A DNA stretch of 60,933 bases from NCBI GenBank assembly GCA_021029095.1, contig JAJOHG010000152.1:1-60933 (forward strand). Direction: 5' to 3'. Below, piece by piece: positions 51,733 to 60,933 of this stretch. A program made the position numbers and the translations under genes. How positions within the stretch are numbered: the first letter of the stretch is position 1; every line of letters starts with the position of its first letter. The notes below the pieces were generated by a model, which did no database searches, was not told where the DNA came from, and was given only the letters and a program-made list of their open reading frames with translations. This DNA comes from Phellopilus nigrolimitatus. Taxonomy: Eukaryota; Basidiomycota; Agaricomycetes; Hymenochaetales; Hymenochaetaceae.

Positions 51733-54700
51733 ATGTCTTCATCTCCAGGCCCGGGACCGTCTTCCAACGTAGAGCCATTTCGGAAAAGGCGTCCCGGACG
51801 TATTGCGAGCTCCTGTGCAGAATGCCGGAGGTGAGTCATTTGCTGGTCGCATATTACAGAAACTCTTATGTAATATTATTGGTAGGATGAAACTCAAATG
51901 CGATCGTAAAGTAAAGCAGTCCGCATCAACACTTTTCCTATTTTTTTTTACTGGGCGTCTGTTTCTTTATTTCAGAAGCCTTGCGAAAACTGTGTCAAAC
52001 GTGGATGCGCCTCTATTTGTCCCGATGGTGAGTCTACCTATACAAGCGAGAATAAAGATTGCACTCACAAGCAAGGTTATTACTAAGGCGCACAGACACC
52101 TATCAAGGGGTCACGGTAAGCCCTTATCCAATAAATTATTTAAATATTCGCTTGTTAATCAGCATTGGCAGCTTGGTCCTTTCAAATACCGAGGAATTAA
52201 GCGGAAGGCTTAATACTCTCCGAGAGCGAGCTCATCAATTGGAAAATGCTCTCAAGGAATTTCAGTTAAAAGAGAAAAGTACTGTGAACTCCTACGAAGA
52301 AGAACTCAGCGAGGCTAGCGTTTCACACACGGATATAAGTCCAAATTTAGACGCCTGTGGCACTCCGGACGTCGCCCACGATGAGAAGCTAGTCGATTCT
52401 TTTGGTGAGTATGAGATTACTTCAGTGATGGCATGCATTTTTTTTTACGAATGTTAAAAGGCGCATTATCAATTGGAGAGCTCGGAGAAACGGATTTCTA
52501 CGGTCAAACAGCGAGATCAGATGTAAGCCAACCGTAAATCCGACCAGGTTGACTAGGTCTTCCTATTATTAACATTTTTTCAGCTTCTTATACAAGTAAG
52601 ATGACACGGGATAGTATAGCGCGAACTATCTAATAGTTGGTCACTAAAGGTCTTACATGAAGAGTGCACAGATAAATTTCGATCCCTGCCAAAATTTATC
52701 TACGAATGCACCTGGCCAGAGCCTCCTCAAGTAAAAGAGGGACACGAGGAGAAGGCGGTACGCAAACTGATCTTCGACTGCCTCCCTCCGCTAGCAGAAG
52801 CCTGCACCATGTGCAGAACGTATCTTGAATATGGAAAATACCTGTATGTAAGTTGTATTACTTTCGAAAGCAACTGATCCCAGTCATGGTCTCGTTTCGT
52901 TCATAGTGGCATATTCGTTCCGCGACGACAGATGTTTGAGGATCTGGTTGGCGTAGTATATGACACAGCTTGTGATATCAGCTTGATATGTCCGTACCGT
53001 GTCGCACTCCTCTACATGGTCTTCGCATTGGCGATATTATGGGACCCTTCCAAGCCATTATATAGTCTCGTCGCAACGCGCTATTATCGCCTGGCACGCG
53101 CATCTCTCGCTTTGCTGAAATCGCCTACTACGGAGCCGACAGTCGTTACAGTTCAGGTTATCGTAAGTACACTATTCGCGATCACTTTGGTTTTTAACGA
53201 GTCTAATCGTTTTCCTTTTTTTCAAAGAGCGAGATGACACGTTTCCTTTTTTACAGCGACTTTAGTCAGAGCAGCATGCAAGCATGGGTGATGTCAGGAC
53301 TAGGCTTGAAAATCTCGTGCAGCGTACGTCTGCTTGACCGGTCATCGATTTTTCTACGTTTAACTAAGGTTATTTTCAGATGGGTCTTAGTAAGACCGTA
53401 ATAATATCTCTATCTACGATTTTATTAATTGTCGCCTTCACACAGATAGGGATAGTTCGACCTGGAACTTGGACGAGCGTCTGTCGGAAAAGAGGCACAT
53501 GGCTTTTTGGCAATGCTACGTGGTCGAGACGACTTTGGTATGAATCTATCGAATTCTTCCAACTTAATTGTTTAATAATCTTGCCGCGGTGGGAGTAGAG
53601 CATGTTTTTAGGCCGGCCTCCTCTTTTAAGGAGGGCCTACATAGACTGCCCGCTGCCCACTTGTCTGGAGGACGATGACGATCCTGAACAGGCTGCCTGT
53701 GATTGTTTTCGCTCTTTCGTTTACATTTTCGAACGCTAGTTGAACTGCGTTCATAAATTCAGACTTCAGATGGTTTTTTGAGACGAGCAAACTAACTAAC
53801 GAAGTTAGCGAAGAAGCATTCAGCGCCAAGCCGTTCGCGTACGACACTATCATTGCTCTCGATCGCAAGTTGCGCATGCTACCCATTCCGCCAGCGCTTA
53901 GGCTGAACTGCGCACGTGGTATCGAATGCGAGCTCCTGCAACGTCCAGACGTTGCGAAGATGCGAGGCTGGTATATCTTACATTACACTGATTCTAGTGA
54001 GGCTTGATTCTGCATTTTTGCTAGTGAAGGACAAATCATACTCATATTTATGCCCGATGATAACAGTACTGCTGCACCTTCACCGGAGCTTCCTTCTTGA
54101 AGCACTCGCAGAATATCCGGCAGATCTGATGAAAAGCAATTATAGCCCATCCATAATGGCGTGTTATCGTAGCGCGTATCGCTTGATTGAAGGACTGGAC
54201 TGGGCCTACTGTCAAGTGCCTAAGGTCGTGGAAAGACATGGAAACTGGTTCGGTAGCATGGTCTCTTCCATGGTGCGTTGAACTCCCGCTAAGTGCTACA
54301 AATTACTTTCTTGTTTACTCAATGGTTGATCTAAGATCGTCATGAGTCTCCTCGTTGCTCGAGCACCTCGCTCAGGTTATGCATCACCGGCTATGGAAAA
54401 AATTGAACAAGGCTACTGTCTTCTCGAAAAAGTCGCTGACCGCAATCGAGTGGCCAGCCGAAATCTCGTGAATACCAATTATATTTCTTTTCGTGACACA
54501 TCCTTACTGCAATTTTCCGCATTTGCAGGGCGCCACAGAGTTACTCCTTAAGAGCGCCAGAGATGCAATATCTGGGAGGCCCGACTCAATAGCTAACGAG
54601 CATTGGTCGGAGCTGGAGCGACTTGGAGGGAAGACGCACCTCGCATCTCGGACGAGTCATGATGACGCACAACGGACCTTCAATGAAGAGGGAACCTCAA

Positions 54701-54960
54701 CTAGTCGTTTCGTGAACCTTCTGAGATCCCAGTGTCCTGCAGAAGAAGGCTATGTCGACCATCTGCTCCCGGGGGTGTCTGAACCTTTCCCATTTGAGAC
54801 CATCATGAATCCAGACCTTGCAAATCTAGGGAATGGTGATTTTATAGCCCACACGCAGAATACTGTAGAGCCATTCGTTACACCGAACGCACTGTCGCAA
54901 GAAACACCTATGGATCTTGATGCAAATTGGCAAGAATTTATATCTATGCTTGGGTTCTAA
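51733..54960 (+). CDS. Zn2Cys6 transcription factor, fungal-specific (multi-exon)
   Basis: The start MSSSPGPGPSSNVEPFRKRR is followed by SSCAECRR, an intron, MKLKCDRK, an intron, KPCENCVKRGCASICPDG: a normal N-terminal binuclear zinc cluster with three exons across it. A heptad-like dimer segment comes next (SGRLNTLRERAHQLENALKE). The middle region carries the typical hydrophobic segments (YRVALLYMVFALAILWDPSK; YRLARASLALLKSPTTEPTV; MQAWVMSGLGLKI; STWNLDERLSEKRHMAFWQC, then GRPPLL). The C-terminus is acidic (PMDLDANWQEFISMLGF stop). I count about ten short introns; exact exon borders after 52400 are uncertain. A sequence-specific nuclear regulator; targets unknown. Confidence 0.75.
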
Positions 54961-57515
54961 TCCTTCTTTCTTGCTTTACTCACTATAAAATTGCCTCTGA
55001 TATTTACTTTTCAATCAACGTTTTGGACGTCCTATATCCCTTACGGTAATCATAGGTACCAAAGTTTTTTTTTGAACAGTACTATATCACAGTTCCCGAC
55101 GCAACCCGTGTCCTCCTTATTCAGGTCTCTGAAACAAAAATAAAGGTAAAATTGAGCGCAATAGCCTGTAGATGTAAATATTGCGTTGTGGATCGATCGT
55201 ACTTGAACATAATAAACACCAGGAAACGGAAAACCAATCAGCACGCTTTGCATTCAGTATACATGCAACCGCGACTACAGGTCTAAATGGCGGGCTCGGA
55301 AAGCCGATGAGAAACATAGACCTAGATCACCTCTCCAAGAGCAATACCCCGGACCCTGTCAGCGAATGGATACATGCTCAGGCAACTGACCGGAAGAGAG
55401 CTAGGTCATCTCACTGTGGTGAGCTCTTCCTCTTTTCTTCTCGCTCCCGTCAGCTTCCTTATTCATGCTTCCATATCGTACTGGCGGTAACCTGCGCGTA
55501 TCGTCGATGCTTCAGGTCAGAAAAAGCAAGACGCGGACGGCTACGGCGCAGGAAACAAGAGGAATAATGCCAGGGTAGAGGGTAACGAATGAGAAAGTAA
55601 GGAGAAAGAACGAGAATAACGTCGCGTGTCCGACATCAACGGCAGCCCCAACGTCGACGCTGGAGAAGTCGAGTCCGCGCTCGCGGAGCTCATAAATAAA
55701 AGAAAGGCAGAATCAAACAAATCAAACGAAAGTGACGAACCAGCGAGCTGTAAGCGCTTAAGCTCTCATTGACATGTCACTTTGATCTGTGCACACCTAA
55801 CCAGTCAGCTTCGCGTACAGCTTAACGTCTCCGGCTTTTCGACGAAGAAAGCGAGTCTTGACGGCCTTCGGTTTTGTGAATCAAGACGCACCGCTTCCAT
55901 GACATAGCATATGGCGTTTTCACAGGACTCGGGCCCAAATTCCATCGCTTTCGTCGATCACCTCGCCGTCAAGCTGTCTCGCTTGAAGTCACCCAGACCA
56001 GCTCTCATTCCAATCCGGCTTTCAGTCCTACTTGTAGTTTCCAATAGGCAAGTCTTTTCTGACAATATGAGATGCACAACCCGAGGGGGGAGGGAAGAGC
56101 GCCGGAGTCGATAGATAGCGCATGGAGGGGGTAAACGTAGACAGACTCCCGGCCAGAGTAAGAATGGAGGGAGACGTGGCAGGAGGGTTTTTGACGGCTT
56201 GAACGAATAATACGAGAGAGTCTTGCATAAAGAAGAGGACAGGTAGTGGTGCTTTGGAGGTGGTATGAGCCTGTGAGGTACCTAAAAAGGGCGTCAAAGG
56301 ACACGAAGCCAGATGATTATCGATTTTAATGTCAGCCTGCCGTGCTACATCGCACGTTACTTAGTTGTTCTTCCTGGGATCTGTATGAATAGAATAACTT
56401 GCAAGCACTTTGTCTACGAAAGAAAATGAAGGCAACGATTTGAGCACAGCAAGCTGAATCGGTTCGCCTCAGCATGCTAGGCCCGGGACAGTGTGTCTTG
56501 TTCCTGATATTTCTTCTCAGAGACAGAAACAGGATTTGGGGAACGAGAGCGAAAAAAAGAGGGCGAAAAAGAAATTAGAATAAAGAAGACGCCGCGGAAC
56601 TTGAAAGCAACGACAGTCTAAGCGATGACAGTAATGAAGAGGATGAAGCTGTAGAGGTTATTGCGTTGCGCCAATGACACCTGGCACGTTCGGTTGCGCG
56701 CTCAGGCTGATTTTTCCCCTCCTGCTCTCCCGGCCCAGAAAGTACGTTGGAAAACTAACAGAAAGAGGCCTGTGCTGGTAGCGATGAAGAATATTCTCGA
56801 GTCTTTCTTCCTCACCTTTTTGCTCGACACTTTCTCATCATCCACATCATTATCCGTGCTTTTTCTTTTGCTGTATACGTTGGAAGACTTCAATGGCAAC
56901 TCCCCGTCCGTTGGCGCCGCTCTTGGCCTTGGCGAACCGAAGGTCGCGTTCATTTGCTCAATTACTACAAAACAGTCCCGCAATCATACAATTGTTGCTC
57001 CCAATTTAGAGCTATGCTTCGTGAGCCTGTTTTCTCCGCCTACTGCGGTTCCTGATGAAATGCCGGACCTGATTTGTTTTTCTTGAGAGTCGAAAGAGCC
57101 ATGTGAGAGCGCGGAGAGTGGGAAATGATGGAGCGCGCAACTACATTGAGATATACATGCCGAAGGAACAGCAACGGAGAATATCTTGTCGCTGAGGGTA
57201 GTTCGGCGATGACAGCTCGGAGAAAGAATGCAAGGGTCTTGCGAGGCTTAGAAGCACGAGAAGGAGGAAAACACACAGGCGAACTATGAATCTGTTCACA
57301 TTTAGTGTATGAAGGCAGCGACACTAAGGGCAGAGCAACCTACTGCTGAACCCTTGATTTCTTACTCCGAACTCCATTATCAGACAACCGAAATAGTCGA
57401 GCTGAGCTTAGAAAGGAGTCTGATAAATATGGAGTCTACAAAACTTTCGTGAGTAAATTGCCGATGGACATGAGAGGATATGTGCGATTCTATGAGTCTA
57501 GTACGGAGCTCTGTA
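54961..57515. other. No confident gene; possible exon remnants
   Basis: Scattered coding-like pieces were noted. DINGSPNVDAGEVESALAEL (+, about 55632) and LESNDSLSDDSNEEDEAVEV (+, about 56605) are acidic. On the minus strand MALSTLKKNKS (about 57100) and RAAPTDGELPLKSSNVYSKR with KSTDNDVDDEKVSSKK (about 56800-56920) could form a small Lys-rich nuclear protein if spliced. None could be assembled into a convincing gene. The region may hold one decayed or low-complexity gene per strand. Confidence 0.3.
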
Positions 57516-58639
57516 TCATTGCGTTTTTGTCTTCAATGTTAAACGTCGCCCATCTACTTCTGCGTCTCGAGTTAGCTCGCTCTCGCAACCAGATAAGGAT
57601 AAAGAAGTCTTACTAGATCGGATCACCTTCTTCTTCTCGCCGCGGAGCTCCTTCAAAAATGGTCCTCCGAAATTGCGCACCGTCCGCGTGGCAAAGAGAC
57701 CCGCAAGGAAGACCGCGCACGCCGCACGCGCTGTTTCAGAGCTGAGCGCTTCGGCGTCTCCCATGAGCGGCGCTTTCTCCCAAAATGGCGCGGCCTGCGC
57801 AGCAAACAGCGCGTGTAGGTCGGCCCAGAAAGGTTGCGCGTGTGTGAGAAGCGCGTAAAGCGCGGTGGTGATGGGCGCGCACCACAGGTCAGCAGTTGTC
57901 CATCCGTACGCTTGCAGCTCGGCGGGCGTGGTGAGCGCCCAGCCGGTCGGTTGGAGCATGGAGAAGAGATTCACGAAAAAGAAGCCGCCGTTGGCTGTGA
58001 CCTGGAGGTATCTTGGTCATTTTACTTTGCACGTTGACGAAAAAAGCACATACAAGGGACGCCAAAATTAAGGCCCACGGCGACGACGCGATGGATGGCT
58101 GGGAATGTGTCGTAACGATTGGTGGAATGAGCTGGCACAGTAGCACAGCGCGCGTCAGGCCATCGAACAAAGAAAGAGGAAGTTCCGTCTTGAGCGACAT
58201 GGTAGGCACCCATGGCAGTTGCTCGACGAGCAAAGTGAGAGCAGCGTATAGAGATGGGACGACCGGCGAGAATACGAAGGATGGCGAAACCCCTAACCAG
58301 GGGTCTGAGATTCGAAAAACAAATGAGAAATGAGCGATAGATGGTTTTTGAACTCGACGCACTCATGATTGCCTCCCCTCCATACACGACAACAAACGTT
58401 GTCGCAATAGACTTAGCATAGCTCGTCTCCTCGACCTGCTTTCCGTCATTGTCCTCACGCAGCGTCTTCTGGTGGTTCTGCAGGCCCATCTCGCGCAACT
58501 GCCGCAGCACAACGCACAGACGCAACGCGGCGCCGATATCGAACGTGCTGATCCCAAGACCGAACCATGTGAAGGGCGGGATGGGTTGCAAAAGCTGTCT
58601 AAAGACGCCCGCCACGGTCGACAGAAGTATTGTGCTCAT
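57516..58639 (-). CDS. Multi-pass membrane protein, 344 aa
   Basis: Exons 58639-58363, 58304-58033 and 58001-57516. The first starts MSTILLSTVAGVFRQLLQPI and includes AKSIATTFVVVYGGEAIM. The second has SLYAALTLLVEQLPWVP and WALILASLVCAFFVN. The third reads VTANGGFFFVNLFSMLQPTG then ARAACAVFLAGLFATRTVRN, ending in a basic, Ser-rich cytosolic-looking tail. I see four to six hydrophobic segments and no signal peptide. The total length keeps frame only if a 31-nt GT-AG segment (58002-58032) is removed. No family named with confidence; TRIC-like cation channels were considered but no key motif was seen. Confidence 0.6.
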
Positions 58640-59359
58640 CGTTGACGGCTGCGCCAGCAACTCGTGGTAGTCGGCAAGGAGGTAGATGGAGGACGCGCCC
58701 ACACGTATCAGCGCTCAGCCGGTTTGGGCCGTCTCAGCGGGCTGCGGAAGCAACGCGGACATCTTGACACCAGTCCACAAACATCGGTCCATCCAGCACA
58801 TCGACAGAAAATCAGCTTGCAAGTTGCATTTCTTAGAATTTGACAAGCTGATTCGAATGAATAGCACCACAAATACTTTGCTGTCCAGAGACTCTGCGGA
58901 TCAACTAAATAAGTCGACCCTACGATTTTCGCGATTTTGTAGAATATCGGCTTCTGTGACATGTCGACCAGACAAGTATCCAGGACACTATGCGACGCTT
59001 AGCTGCTATGGGTTTTCATTTCGTACAACTGGAGTGTGTACACTTGATATCATCCGCCCAGAATCGACAGCAAAACAATACGAAGCGACGATCAATCAAT
59101 CCTCCAAAGCCAGGACTGTTAGGTGAATACTTATTGGTTAAGTGCTGAGCGTGGACTGGAGGAGAAAGCAGTCAGCCGTAAATGGGCCAAGTGTGTTCAT
59201 CCACGTCGACAGCCTATCTGACTGGCAAGCTTTTTTTAGGAGACAATATTACAATCCGAATCAATAGTGCTATAAATGCGTACGAAGGCGAAATGCGTAT
59301 TTTATAATATGTCCGTGAACCATAAGAATATCTCATCTCTTCTGTCAACTTCAACTGTG
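58640..59359. other. Intergenic
   Basis: Promoter side of the membrane-protein gene and 3' side of the 271-aa gene. A 146-codon plus ORF (58686-59126) shows no motif and overlaps the upstream part of the membrane-protein frame; I do not call it. Confidence 0.4.
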
Positions 59360-60428
59360 CTACCGTTCCCACTGCGCATCTCTGTAACTGCCGTGATTCC
59401 AAGCGATAGGCGTTGGAGCAATCTCAAAATCGACGCCATCAACCGTGACGATGCGGCTCGAGGATGTCAAGGCTTGTTTGGATGTTTGGTATCGTTTAAT
59501 GGACTCAGTCTCCGGGGACCGATCAGAACTCGATTTGCGTACTAGGACGTTGCGAGCTGGATGGAGTAGAGGTATTTGACAATCTCACTCCATAACAAGG
59601 CGTCAAAATGAGCTTACCTTCGTACTTCATGTGTCTTTCCATCAGACCGAGTAAGTCCCAGTCAAATCGCAAGAATTGAAGGAAGAATGGTTTCTTTCCG
59701 GCGTTCAGATATTTGAGACTTCTATAGCAAGCGTCAAAAACTGCCCCATTCGGTTCCGAAGATTTCAACTCACCTCTTGATCTCCGTTGAACTCGAAACA
59801 CCTCTTCGAATGACGCGGTAGAAGCCATGATACTGATATCGCGCTCCCTTACCATTGGTTTCCCCTTGGATATCGAAGAGGTGACACCCATTGGGATTGT
59901 ACTGTGCGTGAAGGGCAAGCAGCTCGGAAAGCACCAGCGAGCTCGGGACAATGACACCGTGCGCTCCCGGCCTAAGCAGCGTCGGCCCATGCAAATACTC
60001 CGACGGATCAATCGTAAGTATCTCTTGAGCGGTCTGCACACAGGTTATCAAGCTTGGCGGGCAAAATGAGCTCAAACCCTACTTACGCGGAGACTCGTTG
60101 CGAAGCCTACTGCACTCTCCGACACACACCGGACAGGTACGCGTACATCCTCCGTGACACCCGTCCGACACGATTGTAAATGGCCAGCATGAAGCAAATT
60201 CTTGTCCTGCGGCGACACGGCCTGCTTTCAAAGATGTCGTTGTGTGTGGGACTCGCTATCCGAATCGGACTCAAAGAAGTCACCATCGCACAAAGGACGA
60301 GGCAGGCTCTGAGGGGAATCCGAAGACGAAGAAAGAATCGAAACGACTGAACTTCGACGAGCATTTGGAGAGCTCGGTGGTGTCAATATTATCGATGGCG
60401 AAGAGGATGCAGCAAAGGCGACGAGCAT
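59360..60428 (-). CDS. Uncharacterised 271-aa protein, five exons
   Basis: Exons 60428-60284, 60206-60087, 60023-59774, 59721-59618 and 59556-59360 join in frame through GT-AG introns (the second acceptor, CTCAAG, is chosen by phase). The Ser/Pro-rich start (MLVAFAASSSPSIILTPPSS) leads to a Cys-rich patch DGCHGGCTRTCPVCVGECSR. A globular body follows: ILTIDPSEYLHGPTLLRPGA, HGVIVPSSLVLSELLALHAQ, YQYHGFYRVIRRG and FFLQFLRFDWDLLGLMERHM. The protein ends TPIAWNHGSYRDAQWER stop. CX3CX3CX2CX3C could bind metal. It looks like a conserved mushroom protein, but I cannot name a domain. Confidence 0.6.
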
Positions 60429-60711
60429 GACGAATGTACGCCCCGCCCTCTTGCGTCCTTTCTTGGCACTTCTAACAAAGTAGAGGTCATTGCTGATAAC
60501 TGTGTGGGGTTGAATGTGACAACAAGCGCTGGAAAGACCCAGGGAGCGAATGCCGCGCAGTCACGTCGTGGCTCGCTGTGTGGCGGAGAGAAGGAAAAGC
60601 CGGAAGAGAGGATCGGAGAATAGCACGCTCGTATAAATGCTAACATAGTGAGAACACGCATCAATCGACCATGCCTTTCCTGTCTTTGTGAGTCAAGTTC
60701 GGTGTACTCAC

Positions 60712-60897
60712 GCCAGAAAAATCACAAAGACAATGATCCTGCCCCAAAGCATCGATGGGCGACAATGGCAGGTTTGTGGGGTTAGCCGGGGTTGAATCGG
60801 AATACGCGTGGCACGCAATCGAAAAATCACAATCGTCGTCGTCGTAGATGGGCGGCTCCTGTTGAAGGCTTCGTGCCCATAAATACGTTCGCAGCAC
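60712..60897 (-). CDS. Possible exon, partial
   Basis: MLRTYLWARSLQQEPPIYDD then DDCDFSIACHAYSDS...CLCDFSG up to a GTGAGT donor at 60711. It could be the start of a gene whose remainder I cannot trace, or an upstream exon of the 271-aa gene. A TATA-like TTTATACG (about 60630) between them argues for separate genes. Confidence 0.25.
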
Positions 60898-60933
60898 TGT
60901 TCCCGGCCACCCCGCTTTCGCGTTCGCTGTGGA

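Overview
The window is fungal, most likely from an Agaricomycete (Basidiomycota). Introns are 50-60 nt GT-AG. The upstream Zn2Cys6 transcription factor has the CPDG-type ending common in mushrooms. Several predicted proteins look like mushroom relatives. No bacterial feature is present. All gene models were made by eye; no database search was run.

The left two thirds (1-36.8 kb) is a decayed segmental-duplication cluster. It is built from a few recurring blocks: (i) a gene I call family A, about 430-440 codons in six exons, encoding a Pro/Tyr/Gln-rich protein that ends in a canonical zinc cluster (CX2CX6CX10CX2CX6C) at its extreme C-terminus; (ii) a chimeric pseudogene in which the 5' part of a PFS2 (WD40 polyadenylation factor) gene runs into the 3' part of the complex I 51-kDa subunit gene (NUO51/NDUFV1); (iii) family B, a second Cys-rich gene with a split zinc-cluster-like motif and an acidic tail; and (iv) short promoter or exon repeats. 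Family A occurs about nine times: eight copies on the minus strand and one inverted on the plus strand. Only 21222-22825 (440 aa) and 34090-35667 (431 aa) have every exon and splice site intact; 15425-17048 is nearly intact. Between these blocks lie fragments of other genes: a YAK1-like kinase without its kinase core, two pieces of a Ste20/PAK kinase, and an Argonaute PIWI piece next to a perfect 24-bp hairpin. There is also a SINE-like insertion with a 15-bp target duplication.

From 36.5 kb rightward the DNA is ordinary gene space: the family B tail, then intact PFS2 (612 aa) and a tail-to-tail RBR (Ariadne-type) E3 ligase. The PFS2 block looks like the source of the PFS2 fragments in the cluster. 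A complete, apparently very young Copia retrotransposon (41951-47517) sits 248 bp upstream of the RBR start. Its LTRs read as identical, it has an ATATG target duplication, and it carries one intact 1478-aa ORF.

The right end (48-61 kb) holds an NAD(P)-binding NmrA/epimerase-like gene, a MITE, a frameshifted F-box gene, a Zn2Cys6 transcription factor, a multi-pass membrane protein with an apparent 31-nt intron, and an uncharacterised 271-aa five-exon gene. The main candidate for something undescribed is family A, a repeatedly duplicated gene with a zinc cluster at the wrong end of the protein, moving together with a fixed PFS2/NUO51 chimera.
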